DNA of 64,000 nt, from NCBI GenBank assembly GCA_902770045.1, contig CACXRO010000002.1, forward strand, positions 1 to 64,000, written 5' to 3'. Shown here piece after piece: positions 9,043-17,718 of this stretch. The translations under genes were made by a program, and so were the position numbers. Below the pieces are notes generated by a model. That model did not search any database. It saw nothing but the letters and a program-made list of their open reading frames with translations, and had not been told where the DNA came from. Each line of letters begins with the position of its first letter. The stretch's first letter is position 1. The stretch comes from an uncultured bacterium. GTDB lineage: Bacteria > Verrucomicrobiota > Kiritimatiellia > RFP12 > UBA1067.

Positions 9043-12000
9043 TCAAGCCTCCGTTCCGGACGGCGCCGCGGCGCCGCCGGCGCCAGCCGGCAGGTCAGCC
9101 TTCGCCTTGTTCATCATGTTCTCAACCTCGGCGCGCGAAGCGCCGCGCGGGAAGAGCTCCAGGTACTTCGCGCCGAACTCGAGCACGCGGTCGGCCTGCT
9201 CGGCGCCAAGCAGCGAGAAGAGCTTCACCGCGTTCAGGTAGGCGCGCTCGAGGTTGTCGCGCTCGCCCTTCTCCATCGCGTCGAGCGGGCGGTCATCCGT
9301 CGGCGAATGCGCCTGGATGAAGCCCTGGAAGCCTGCCGCCGCTTTGCCGCGGGTGGTCTCAGCCGCGTCCTTGTCGCCCATCCCCTCCTCGACGCCAGCC
9401 TGCTCGGCGGTGAGCTCGATGTTCCTGAGCGCGATCGAGTCGATCTCCCACTGCGGGCACTTCTGCGCGTTCTTGGCAGCGCGAACCTTGCCGAGCGCCG
9501 CCCTCGCCGCCGCGAAGTGGCGGCCGCGGACCGTCGGCTCCTTCTCCGTCCGCCCCTGCTGGCGCGCGATCTCGAAGAGCATCTCGTTGGCGTCGGTCTG
9601 CAGCGCCGAGCGCGAGAGCTTAGGGTCGGCCACGAACTGGTCCAGCGCCTCGCGAGCCTCGGCGAGCGAGCCCTGCTTCCAGGCGCTCTTCGCAAGGCCT
9701 ATCCGCGCCTTGCCGACGAGCGTGGTCGAGTTGGTGGGGGCGATCTTGATCGCCTTCTCGAAGGCGCGGTTGGCGAGCGACCAGTCCGCGGCGTCGACGA
9801 GCGCGTCGCCGGCCGAAAGGTACTGCCAGGCGGTGTACTTGCCGTCGGTGTCGAGCATCTCGGCGTAGATGTCGGTGCCTTCGCGCTTCATGCCGATCTC
9901 GATGAGGCTCTTCGCGAGCCGCGGCTTCGCGTTCTTCGCCTCCTCGGAGTCGGGGAAGCGGCGGTTGAGGCTGTCGAGCGCGTCCTTGGCCTTCGCCATG
10001 TCGCCGAGCGCGGTGTAGATCATGCCGAGCTTCACATAGCCGTTCGTCGCATACCTGCCGTCAGGATACTCCTTGATGTACTCATCGTAGGCCTTCGCGG
10101 CGTTGACGCGGAAGCCTGCCACCCGGTCGGCCGGGCGCTTCATGCGGCTCCAGCACTCGCCGATCGAGAACAGCGCCGCGTCCTTGAGCGCGACGTATTT
10201 CTCCTTGTCCTCCTTGGTGGTCGCGGGGTCGTCCATCGCCTCGCCTATCTCCTTGACGAGCGCCGTGAAGTTCTTGATCGCCCGGATGATCTGCGCGGTG
10301 CCGCGGCGCTCGAACTCCACGACCTCGGCCTCGTTGGTCAGGTTGGCGCAGCGGTCGAGCATGGCGACGCCGTCCTTCTGGTACATCGTGGCGAGCTTCA
10401 CCTGGGCCTGGAGCTTGCGGAGGCGGATCTTCTCCACCTTGAGGTAGCGCTCGAGGTACGCGATCTCGTTCGTCGGGTCGCCGAGCTTGCCGTAGCAGCT
10501 GGATATCTGCGAAAGCGCGGTCACGTAGCTGGGCGAGTCGGGGTAGTTGTCCAGCACGATGCGCCAGAACATGACCGCCCCATCCCAGTCCTTGTTGCGC
10601 TGCTTCTCGGCCGCGCACGCCGCCGCGCGCGACGGCGCCGTCGCGTGACGGACGTAGTTGCTGCAGAACCAGACGTAGACGTTGTCGGCCTGGGCGAAGT
10701 TCTTGAACTCCTGCTCCTTGGCCGCGAGCCGGACAAGCGCATCGCCCGCGGAGGTCATGACCAGCCGGTCCTTGGCGCCGCAGAAGCGCTCGGCGAGGTA
10801 GGCCTCGACGGTGTCGCAGTCGAGCCGCGCGGCGGCCTTCTCCTCGTCGCTTTCGCCAACATGCGCAAGCTCGATCAGCGCGCCGGCGGTGTTCTCGATC
10901 GCCGCGATCGACTCCACCGACTCCGGGTAGCTGGCAAGGTAGTCGTCGTATGCCTTGGCCGCGTCGCGCGGGGCCGCGGACGAGAACGTCTCGTTCGCCG
11001 CGCGGAACTGCGCCAGGCGGACGCGCTCGAGCTGCTCGGCGGTGACGTTCGTCTTCACCTTCGCGCCGTACTTCTCCTCGGCGAACGCCTTGATCTCCTG
11101 CGCCAAGTTGCCGGCCGGCGGCGCCCAGGGCGAGGTCTCGTAGTTGAGGAACACGCCCTGCGCCATCGCGAACGCGCCCTTCGCCACCTCGCGCTTGCCG
11201 CCCTTCTTCGGGCCGAAGAGGTAGGACTTCACCTTCTCGTCGTCGCGCTTGGCCTGGGAATACTCCTTCTTCGCCGCGTCCCACAGGATCTTCGCCTGCA
11301 GGTAGAGGCACTGCGGAAGCGGCGAGAGGCGCACGAAGCCCTGCTTGCCGTCCGGATCCGCCTCGACGATCTGCTGGTGGAGGTCCTCGAGCTGGCCGCG
11401 GTACTCGTCGATCGTCGCGGCCGCCTTCTCGACGTCGCCGCGAGAGAGCTCGAGGTGCGCGAGCATCGAGATCGCCCGGCCGAAGTAGACGGGCTTGTCG
11501 ATCATGTAGAGGAGGCGCTCCACGAGCTTGCGCGCCGACTTGTAGTATTCGTCGCGCTTCTTCTTGTCTTGCGTCTCGTCGACGAGCTTCAGGTAGAGGT
11601 CGGCGGTGTCGCAGGCGAGGTCGCACCACTCGTCGTCCTCGAGACCGGTCAGCAGCACCTCGTAACGCTCGGCCGCCTTCTCGAACTGGCGGTCGCCGAC
11701 AAGCAGGCTGCCGTAGGTGCGGCTCGCGTCGTTGTAGAACGCGCGGATGTCCTTCGGCGGCTTCGGGTACGCCTTGAAGAAGGCGTCGTAGATCTTCATG
11801 CACTCCTCGCGCTGGCCGCGGGCATAGAGGTTGTTGGCCATCTCGAGCCGCGCCGCCCAGTACTTGGTGCCGGAGCGGTCTGGGAGCGCGGCGATCTTCT
11901 TCTCCGCCTCGGCGAACTTGCCGTAGGAGAGGAGCGCCCTCACGTCGATTGCGAAGAGCCTCGCCTCGGCCTCGGGCCAGCGCTTCTTGGCCGCCTCGCT

Positions 12001-12165
12001 CAGCGGCTCGGCGAAGTCGGCGTAGCCGTTGTTGACCAGCTCCTCGATGTACTTGAGCTCGTTCTCGAGCTCGGGATTCTCCGGCGCCGCGGCGCCCTCG
12101 CCCTCCGCGAAGAGGGACGCCGCCATGACCGCCAGCGCGGATAGTATCGACAACTTGGCTCTCAT
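9043..12165 (-). CDS. Large periplasmic TPR-repeat protein heading the Exb operon
   Basis: 1040 residues. A signal peptide (about 1-20, MRAKLSILSALAVMAASLFA) is followed almost entirely by tetratricopeptide-like helix pairs, with several YbgF/BamD-style units such as LDNYPDSPSYVTAL and FPDSEEAKNAKPRLAKSL. Such proteins usually act as periplasmic scaffolds that bind several partners. It is the first gene of a run that continues into exbB and the exbD pair, an arrangement known in several PVC and Bacteroidetes genomes, but the partner proteins are not known to me. There is no ribosome-binding site before the ATG and the promoter -10 box ends 9 nt upstream, so the transcript is probably leaderless. 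Confidence 0.78.
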   Translation of the reverse strand: MRAKLSILSALAVMAASLFAEGEGAAAPENPELENELKYIEELVNNGYADFAEPLSEAAKKRWPEAEARLFAIDVRALLSYGKFAEAEKKIAALPDRSGTKYWAARLEMANNLYARGQREECMKIYDAFFKAYPKPPKDIRAFYNDASRTYGSLLVGDRQFEKAAERYEVLLTGLEDDEWCDLACDTADLYLKLVDETQDKKKRDEYYKSARKLVERLLYMIDKPVYFGRAISMLAHLELSRGDVEKAAATIDEYRGQLEDLHQQIVEADPDGKQGFVRLSPLPQCLYLQAKILWDAAKKEYSQAKRDDEKVKSYLFGPKKGGKREVAKGAFAMAQGVFLNYETSPWAPPAGNLAQEIKAFAEEKYGAKVKTNVTAEQLERVRLAQFRAANETFSSAAPRDAAKAYDDYLASYPESVESIAAIENTAGALIELAHVGESDEEKAAARLDCDTVEAYLAERFCGAKDRLVMTSAGDALVRLAAKEQEFKNFAQADNVYVWFCSNYVRHATAPSRAAACAAEKQRNKDWDGAVMFWRIVLDNYPDSPSYVTALSQISSCYGKLGDPTNEIAYLERYLKVEKIRLRKLQAQVKLATMYQKDGVAMLDRCANLTNEAEVVEFERRGTAQIIRAIKNFTALVKEIGEAMDDPATTKEDKEKYVALKDAALFSIGECWSRMKRPADRVAGFRVNAAKAYDEYIKEYPDGRYATNGYVKLGMIYTALGDMAKAKDALDSLNRRFPDSEEAKNAKPRLAKSLIEIGMKREGTDIYAEMLDTDGKYTAWQYLSAGDALVDAADWSLANRAFEKAIKIAPTNSTTLVGKARIGLAKSAWKQGSLAEAREALDQFVADPKLSRSALQTDANEMLFEIARQQGRTEKEPTVRGRHFAAARAALGKVRAAKNAQKCPQWEIDSIALRNIELTAEQAGVEEGMGDKDAAETTRGKAAAGFQGFIQAHSPTDDRPLDAMEKGERDNLERAYLNAVKLFSLLGAEQADRVLEFGAKYLELFPRGASRAEVENMMNKAKADLPAGAGGAAAPSGTEA

Positions 12166-12174
12166 ATAGTTTGA

Positions 12175-12203
12175 ATTATACTACACTCGGCGGCGAAAAA
12201 CAA
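12175..12203 (-). promoter_or_regulatory. Promoter of the TPR-Exb operon, next to a homopolymer tract
   Basis: Minus strand: TTGTTT (12198-12203), 17-nt spacer, TATAAT (12175-12180). The -10 box ends 9 nt before the ATG at 12165, which predicts a leader of only two or three bases. A run of ten C residues (ten G on plus, 12204-12213) abuts the -35 box. A GGGG/CCCC-rich segment followed by TTGTTTTT could also act as a weak terminator for the upstream apt gene. Confidence 0.65.
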
Positions 12204-12226
12204 GGGGGGGGGGTGCCCCGCCAATG

Positions 12227-12997
12227 CTACTTGCCGGGGTACTTGACGAGCGAGGCGACGTCATAGTCCTTCAGCAGGCCCTTGCGGGCGCCGAAGCCCT
12301 CGAGCTCGATGGGGAAGACCATCTTCACCACCGTGCCGCCGAGCCGCTCGACGAGCCTCGCCGCTGCGAGCGCCGTGCCGCCGGTCGCCAGCAGGTCGTC
12401 CACGACCACCGCCTTCTCGCCGCGGATGACGGCGTCAGCGTGCATGTGGAGCGTCGCCTTGCCGTACTCGAGGTCGTAGTCCTCTGAGATCGTCCGCCGC
12501 GGCAGCTTGCCGGGCTTGCGGATCGGCACGAACGCCTTCCCGAAGCGCGCGGCGATGGCCGCGCCGAAGATGAACCCGCGCGACTCCGGCGCGGCGACGA
12601 GGTCGAAGCTCACTCCCTCAAGCGCCTCGGCGATCTCCGAGAGCGCCAGGTTGAAGCCCTCGCCGGACTCCAGGATGCCGGTCACGTCGCGGAAGAGCAC
12701 GCCGGGCTTGGGGAAGTCTCGGATCTCGCGGACGTAGTCGGCGAGGCGCGGGCGCCCGGAGAGGAGGTTGTCCATCAGCTGGGCGATCTGGTTCGACTCC
12801 TCGTCCGTGACCATCCCGTCGCTGCGGACGCGCTGCAGCAGCGCGTCGAGCTCGCAGGCGCCCGGCTCGCCCTTCAGCACGAACGGGCGGATCGTCCGCA
12901 GGATCACCGAGGTCTCGCCGAGCGTGACCCTCCCGTCGTCCATGACGGCGGTCCTGAGCGAGTCGAGTATCTTCAGCAGCTTGTAGTCGCCGACCAT
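12227..12997 (-). CDS. apt: Adenine phosphoribosyltransferase with an added N-terminal domain
   Basis: 256 residues, about 80 more than ordinary Apt. Residues about 82-256 are a complete Apt: IRDFPKPGVLFRDVTGIL, ESRGFIFGAAIA and the PRPP-binding AVVVDDLLATGGTA (near 195-208). The enzyme makes AMP from adenine and PRPP in the cytoplasm. Residues 1-80 form an extra helical domain with two DDG/DG-type turns (VMDDGRVTLGE; RSDGMVTDEES) that is clearly related to the N-terminus of the permease encoded just upstream. The gap to that permease is 8 bp. The extension may tether or regulate the enzyme at the transporter; that is inference. Apt identity is certain; the extension's family is not recognised, though it resembles TerB-like or EF-hand-like helical domains. 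Confidence 0.93.
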   Translation of the reverse strand: MVGDYKLLKILDSLRTAVMDDGRVTLGETSVILRTIRPFVLKGEPGACELDALLQRVRSDGMVTDEESNQIAQLMDNLLSGRPRLADYVREIRDFPKPGVLFRDVTGILESGEGFNLALSEIAEALEGVSFDLVAAPESRGFIFGAAIAARFGKAFVPIRKPGKLPRRTISEDYDLEYGKATLHMHADAVIRGEKAVVVDDLLATGGTALAAARLVERLGGTVVKMVFPIELEGFGARKGLLKDYDVASLVKYPGK

Positions 12998-13005
12998 GCG
13001 TCACC

Positions 13006-14676
13006 TCACATCAGCGCGTACTTGGCGACGAAGAGCGCCGTGAGGATGTACATGATCCAGTGGATGCGCCTGAAGTTGCCCGCAAACGCGTTTATGACGG
13101 TGTACGAGATGACGCCGAACATGATGCCGTCGGAGATCGAGTAGGTGAACGGCATCGCCGCGATCGCGAGGAACGCCGGAACCGCCTCGCCCGCGTCGCG
13201 CCAGTCGATGTCGGCGCACGAGGAGAGCATCATGTAGCCGACGATGATCAGCGCGGGCGCGGTCGCGAACGCCGGAATCGCGAGGAAGATCGGCGCGAAG
13301 AGGATCGCAAGCGCGAAGAGCGCGGCGGAGGTGACGGCGGTGAGACCCGTCTTGCCGCCGGCCATGACGCCCGAGGCGGACTCGACGTAGGTCGTGGTCG
13401 TCGAGGTGCCGAGCACCGCGCCGACGGAGGTCGCGATCGCGTCCGCGCAGAGCGCGCCGGAGATGCGCGGCAGCTTGCCCTCCTTGGTGAGGAAGCCGCC
13501 CTTCATCGAGACGCCGATGAGGGTGCCGAGGGTGTCGAAGAGGTCCACGAAGAAGAACGCGAACATCACGACGAAGAAGTCGAGCGACTTCACGAGCGTC
13601 CAGCCCGTGCGCGCCGCCTCGCCCTTGCCGTGCGTCCAGCCGTCGGGGTTGAAGAGCGCGCCGACCGTCGCGCCGAACTCCTTGAAGGTGTTGGACATGT
13701 CGCCCATTGTGAAGCTCGGGTAGGTCGAGAAGAAGCCCGCGTCGGCGTTGGGCACGTAGATGCCGGTCGCCTGCGCAAGCATGCCGAGAGCCCACGTCGC
13801 GATGATGCCGAGAAGAATGGCGCCCTTCCAGCCCTTTACCAGCATGAAGCCCGTGAGGATGGTGCCGGCGAGCGCGAAGAGCGCGGTCACGCCCTGCGTG
13901 TGGAAGTCGACGTTCTTGAAGCTCACGAGCCCGACGAGCGTCGCGTCGTTGTTGACGACGACCTTCGCCGTCTGCAGCGCAATGAAGCAGATGAAGAGGC
14001 CGATGCCGGCCGCGACCGCGCGCTTGAGCGTGAGCGGTATGGAGTTGAATATGCCCTCCCGCACCGGAGTAAGCGACAGCGCGAGGAAGACGATGCCCTC
14101 GACGAACACGGCGAGGAGCGCGAACTGCCAGCTGTAGCCCATGCCCAGGACGACGCCGAAGGTCAGGAACGCGTTGAGGCCCATGCCCGGCGCGAGCACG
14201 AACGGATAGTTGGACATGAACGCCATGAGGAGCGTGCCTACGACGGCGGCGACGGCGGTCGCCATGAAGACCCCTCCGCGCGGGATGCCGGCGACCGACA
14301 GGATGTTGGGGTTGACGGCAAGAATGTATGCCATCGTCATGAACGTCGTGACGCCGGCGACTATCTCGGTCTTGACGGAGGTCCTGTTCCTTTTCAGCTT
14401 GAACAGCCGCCCGAGGAACGTGGTCTCGGGCTCCTCGCTCTCCGCCTCCCGCGCCAGCCACTTGAGGTGGGCGCCGATGCGGATCGACTCCTCCGGCGTC
14501 ACCACGCCGTCTTCGAGGACGTCCTGCAGCGCCTTGACGAACTCCGCCATCTCGGCGCTTTCGCTGGCGCGTGCCGACGCGTAGGAGAGGAGGATCGCCG
14601 CCTCCGCGCGGTCGACCTTGCCGTCCTCCAGGACGGCCTTCTCAAGCTTCTTGATGCTTTCCTTGATGTCGCTCAT
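13006..14676 (-). CDS. NCS2/AzgA-type purine (adenine or hypoxanthine/guanine) permease with N-terminal domain
   Basis: 556 residues. Residues about 110-550 are a polytopic NCS2 transporter of the AzgA/PbuG group: GVTTFMTMAYILAVNP, FVLAPGMGLNAFL, DLFDTLGTLIGV and ALIIVGYMM are family signatures. It should import adenine or other purines with protons across the inner membrane. Residues 1-85 form a cytoplasmic helical extension (LEKAVLEDGKVDRAEAAIL; LEDGVVTPEESIRI) absent from ordinary family members and homologous to the Apt extension next door. A GAAGGGAAGAG site precedes the ATG. Co-transcription with apt suggests coupled uptake and capture of adenine. Confidence 0.93.
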   Translation of the reverse strand: MSDIKESIKKLEKAVLEDGKVDRAEAAILLSYASARASESAEMAEFVKALQDVLEDGVVTPEESIRIGAHLKWLAREAESEEPETTFLGRLFKLKRNRTSVKTEIVAGVTTFMTMAYILAVNPNILSVAGIPRGGVFMATAVAAVVGTLLMAFMSNYPFVLAPGMGLNAFLTFGVVLGMGYSWQFALLAVFVEGIVFLALSLTPVREGIFNSIPLTLKRAVAAGIGLFICFIALQTAKVVVNNDATLVGLVSFKNVDFHTQGVTALFALAGTILTGFMLVKGWKGAILLGIIATWALGMLAQATGIYVPNADAGFFSTYPSFTMGDMSNTFKEFGATVGALFNPDGWTHGKGEAARTGWTLVKSLDFFVVMFAFFFVDLFDTLGTLIGVSMKGGFLTKEGKLPRISGALCADAIATSVGAVLGTSTTTTYVESASGVMAGGKTGLTAVTSAALFALAILFAPIFLAIPAFATAPALIIVGYMMLSSCADIDWRDAGEAVPAFLAIAAMPFTYSISDGIMFGVISYTVINAFAGNFRRIHWIMYILTALFVAKYALM

Positions 14677-14709
14677 GGCCTCTTCCCTTCTCCTTGCCGC
14701 CGACCGCCG

Positions 14710-15003
14710 TCAGACGATGTTGAGGATGTCGGAGAATCCCGTGATCTCGAGCACCTCCCGGACCGCGCTCTGCACGTTCACGATCTCGAACCTGCCGCCC
14801 TTCGCCGCCATCGCCTTGTGCGAGGTGAGGAGCAGCCTCAGGCCGGCCGAGCTCATGTACGGCACCTCCTTGAGGTCGATCACTACGAGCTTGGCGTCGC
14901 CGAACTTGAGGTTCGCCTCGAGCTCCGGGGCGGTCACGGTGTCAACGCGTCCGCTGACCGAGATGGTCAGCTTGTCTCCTTCGCTTATGGTCTTAGTCTC
15001 CAT
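14710..15003 (-). CDS. STAS-domain protein (anti-sigma factor antagonist)
   Basis: 97 residues, one STAS domain. The segment DLKEVPYMSSAGLRLLLTSHK (about 44-64) has the conserved Ser-Ser-Ala-Gly pair whose serine is phosphorylated in SpoIIAA/RsbV-type antagonists. In the known systems the unphosphorylated form binds an anti-sigma ATPase, the ATPase phosphorylates it, and a SpoIIE/RsbU phosphatase reactivates it. The gene starts 11 bp inside the end of the SpoIIE-ATPase gene, so it is almost surely the cognate substrate. No sigma factor is encoded in the window, so the final target is unknown. Confidence 0.92.
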   Translation of the reverse strand: METKTISEGDKLTISVSGRVDTVTAPELEANLKFGDAKLVVIDLKEVPYMSSAGLRLLLTSHKAMAAKGGRFEIVNVQSAVREVLEITGFSDILNIV

Positions 15004-17017
15004 AGTCTTTCCCCATTTTTAGTATGTTGAGGCCGCTCCGCCGCTTGTAGGTGACGGGCGACATTGTCTTCTTGACGATGAATATGCCGAGCCCCCCGAC
15101 CGCGCGGTCCTCCGCGGCGAGGGTGGTGTCGGGGTCCCGCTGCGCGAGCGGATCGAACGGCTTGCCGTCGTCGGTGATGACGAGGCGCACGCCGTCGGGG
15201 TGGTGGTCGAGCTCGACCGAGAGCGACCAGCGGGTGGCGCCGGAGTAGCGCACGATGTTGGCGAAGATCTCGTCGGCCGCCACGAGCAGCTGGGTACGCA
15301 CCTTGACCGGCACCGTCTCCAGCGCCGCGGTGAGTTCGTCGACGGCCTTGGCGACGTCCTCCAGCGTCGGCGCGTACTCGTGCGCGACCACGTCCGGCTC
15401 GCCGCGGTAGCGGAGCACGAGCTGGGTGCAGTCATCGGCCTGCTCGGCGCCGGCGGCGTGGCGGTGGACGTCGGCGATGACAGTCTTGAGGATCTCGCCG
15501 CGCTGGCGGACGTTCCGGGACAGGAGACCGAGGAGCCGACCCTCGCCGTAGAGCTCGCCGGCCGGGTCGGGCTGCTCGACGATGCCGTCGGTGTAGAGGT
15601 AGATGGCGTCCCCGGGCTCGAGGGTGATGTCGTCGACCCGGTACGTGACGCCCTCCATGGCGCCGAGGGCGGGCGAGGGGCGCGTCTTCAGGTACTCGCA
15701 GCGCCCGCCGCGGTGCACCACCGGCGGGTTGTGGCCGGCGTTCACGAAGGTCAGGTGGCCGGTGTTGACGTTGAGCTCGCCGGCCCAGGCGGTGACGAAG
15801 GTGCAGGACGAATTGCCCTCGCAGAGCGCCTCGTTCGCCTCCGTGAACACCTGCGCGAGCGGCTTGCCGGTCTGCGCGGCGCTCTTGATGAGCGTCTTCG
15901 CGTGCATCATGAACATCGCGGCGGGGACGCCCTTGCCGCTGACGTCGGCGACTATCACGAGCACGCGGTCCTGCGCGGTGAAGTAGAAGTCGTAGAAGTC
16001 GCCGCCGACCTCCTTGGCCGTCGCCATCGACGCCATGATGTCGAAGCGCGTCTCGTCCGGGAACGGCGGGAACACGTTCGGAAGCGCCGAGAGCTGGATG
16101 TCCTTCGCCATCGCGAGCTCCTTCGCCTCCTGCTCGCGGATCTGCCGGCGCACGAAGGCCGCGATCACGAACCCCACCAGGAGCGCCACGAACACCAGCG
16201 CCGCGCCGTTCAGCAGCGCGGTGGCGCCGACGAGCACGTCGCGCTGGACTGCCGCGGACATCTTCGGGATCATCACGTACACCGGGAACGTCTCGATGTC
16301 GCCGCGCTTCCAGTAGAACGAGCCGCCGGGCTCGTGGAACTGCGTGCCCTCGCGGTTCGGCTCCTCGTAGTCGGAGAGCACGAGCCCGGTCGGCGTGGTG
16401 ACCACGATGCCGCCGCTGCCGCCGACGCGCCAGTTGCGGAAGCGATCCACGCAGGTGGAGCGCGCAAGGGACTGCAGGGCCTTGCCGTCCAGCCCGATCT
16501 CGAAGAACCCGCCTTCGCGCCGCCACACGCCGACGAACTTGCGCCAGTTGCCGTTTGCCGCATTGCTGCGGTACGGCTGGCAATACTCGGTGTAGCGTCC
16601 GTCAATGAGGCCCATCATTTTGTTGGCGTCTTTGTCGTCGGCCTCGGCGAAGTTGAACGCCTTCCTCCCGGGCCCGGCCAGGTAGTCCGGCACCGACGAG
16701 CGGACGATGTCGCCCTTGTCGTCCACGATGCTGACCTCGGACACGCGCAACTCGCGCGCCAGCGCCTGCAGGGAGGCCGTGTCGTCGGGATGGCCGTCCT
16801 CGATCCGCTCGCGCGCCTCCATGCACTGGACGACGAGCCGCTCGTTGATGCAGTCGGTGAGCTCGGCGCGCGCGTTGGCGAAGGCGCGGTCGATCAGCGC
16901 GTAGGCGTCGCGCTCGGAAAGGCTGTTATGGAGAAACCACGAGAAGGCCATCGACACGGCGAAGGCGACCAGCACCGAAACGGCGACCTTGACGTTGAGG
17001 CTGCGGCGGGCGGTCAC
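14993..17017 (-). CDS. Membrane SpoIIE-family phosphatase fused to an anti-sigma-type ATPase domain
   Basis: 674 residues with a GTG start at 17017 behind a strong AAGGAGG; it overlaps the lipoprotein gene by GTGA. Domains: membrane helix (about 10-27); extracytoplasmic sensor, probably Cache-like (30-260); second helix (265-290); PP2C/SpoIIE phosphatase (about 320-520) with EVGGDFYDFY, VADVSGKGVPAAMFM and VNAGHNPP; and a C-terminal HATPase_c_2 domain (about 550-670) with AADEIFANIVRYSG, ITDDGKPFDP and GGLGIFIVKKTM. It thus holds phosphatase and kinase-like activities in one sensor chain, probably acting on the adjacent STAS protein. The stimulus may be a ligand delivered by the lipoprotein encoded next to it (inference). 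Confidence 0.9.
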   Translation of the reverse strand: MTARRSLNVKVAVSVLVAFAVSMAFSWFLHNSLSERDAYALIDRAFANARAELTDCINERLVVQCMEARERIEDGHPDDTASLQALARELRVSEVSIVDDKGDIVRSSVPDYLAGPGRKAFNFAEADDKDANKMMGLIDGRYTEYCQPYRSNAANGNWRKFVGVWRREGGFFEIGLDGKALQSLARSTCVDRFRNWRVGGSGGIVVTTPTGLVLSDYEEPNREGTQFHEPGGSFYWKRGDIETFPVYVMIPKMSAAVQRDVLVGATALLNGAALVFVALLVGFVIAAFVRRQIREQEAKELAMAKDIQLSALPNVFPPFPDETRFDIMASMATAKEVGGDFYDFYFTAQDRVLVIVADVSGKGVPAAMFMMHAKTLIKSAAQTGKPLAQVFTEANEALCEGNSSCTFVTAWAGELNVNTGHLTFVNAGHNPPVVHRGGRCEYLKTRPSPALGAMEGVTYRVDDITLEPGDAIYLYTDGIVEQPDPAGELYGEGRLLGLLSRNVRQRGEILKTVIADVHRHAAGAEQADDCTQLVLRYRGEPDVVAHEYAPTLEDVAKAVDELTAALETVPVKVRTQLLVAADEIFANIVRYSGATRWSLSVELDHHPDGVRLVITDDGKPFDPLAQRDPDTTLAAEDRAVGGLGIFIVKKTMSPVTYKRRSGLNILKMGKDYGD

Positions 17018-17718
17018 TTCGCACCTCCTTCCGCGATTGCCGCGTTGGCGGCGGCGAGCACGTCCGGGCGCCGCTTGTCGACGGCGACGCCGTAGCCGTC
17101 GCGGGTGGCAAGCGGCGAGACGGCGTAGCGTCCGCCGGACTTCTCGGCCAGCGCCTTCAGCGGCATGTCGTCGAAGAACACGGCGTCGACGACCTTACGG
17201 TCCAGCGCGTCGACCGCCTCCTCGAGGTGGACGAACCGCAGCGGGTCGCAGCCGTGGCGGCAAAGGAAGATGTCCTGCACGGTGTCGGACTCGACCCCGA
17301 TGTTGAGCATGGCGATATGCGACAGCCGCGGCCTCGGGTCGGCGCTCCGGTACAGGAAGCACGCGCCGCCGAACGCATACGGGATGGAGAAGTCCACGTC
17401 GCGCTTCCTCGCCTCGGTGATGGTGATGGTGGAGATGCCGATGTCCGCCGTGCCGGCCTTGAGCCGCGGCAGGATGTCGGAGAACTCGACCGCCTCCACG
17501 ACGAGCTCGCGCCCGGCCTTCGCCGCGATCCTGCGCGCAAGGTCGACGTCGGAGCCGATGATCTCGCCGGATTCGCTCCTGTAGGAGCACGGCGGCTCGG
17601 TCGGATGGGTGAGCATGACGAGCGGACGCGACTTGTCCGCAATGCGCGGATCCACACGGCCCTCGGAGCCCGAGCAGCCCGCCAAGGCGACTATCGCCAG
17701 TGCCCATAGAGTCCTCAT
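17014..17718 (-). CDS. Periplasmic solute-binding lipoprotein (SBP_bac_3 family)
   Basis: 234 residues. MRTLWALAIVALAGCSG is a lipoprotein signal with the lipobox LAGC (Cys15). The mature part is a family-3 binding protein: PPCSYRSESGEIIGSDVDLARRIAAKAG, then LPRLKAGTADIGISTITIT and DVDFSIPYAFG. Such proteins bind amino acids or related small polar ligands. No ABC permease or ATPase accompanies it. Instead its gene overlaps both the MATE-ATPase fusion (ATGA) and the SpoIIE sensor gene (GTGA), so I infer it is a ligand-sensing subunit and not a transport component. The short length fits a minimal two-lobe binding protein. Confidence 0.87.
   Translation of the reverse strand: MRTLWALAIVALAGCSGSEGRVDPRIADKSRPLVMLTHPTEPPCSYRSESGEIIGSDVDLARRIAAKAGRELVVEAVEFSDILPRLKAGTADIGISTITITEARKRDVDFSIPYAFGGACFLYRSADPRPRLSHIAMLNIGVESDTVQDIFLCRHGCDPLRFVHLEEAVDALDRKVVDAVFFDDMPLKALAEKSGGRYAVSPLATRDGYGVAVDKRRPDVLAAANAAIAEGGAK

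Noticed and set aside
9010-12144. A long open frame on the plus strand opposite the TPR gene
   Set aside because: It is the complement of a high-GC gene with strong third-position bias. The translation is Arg/Leu/Val/Asp-rich without domains, and the minus-strand TPR protein has a signal peptide and repeat pattern.
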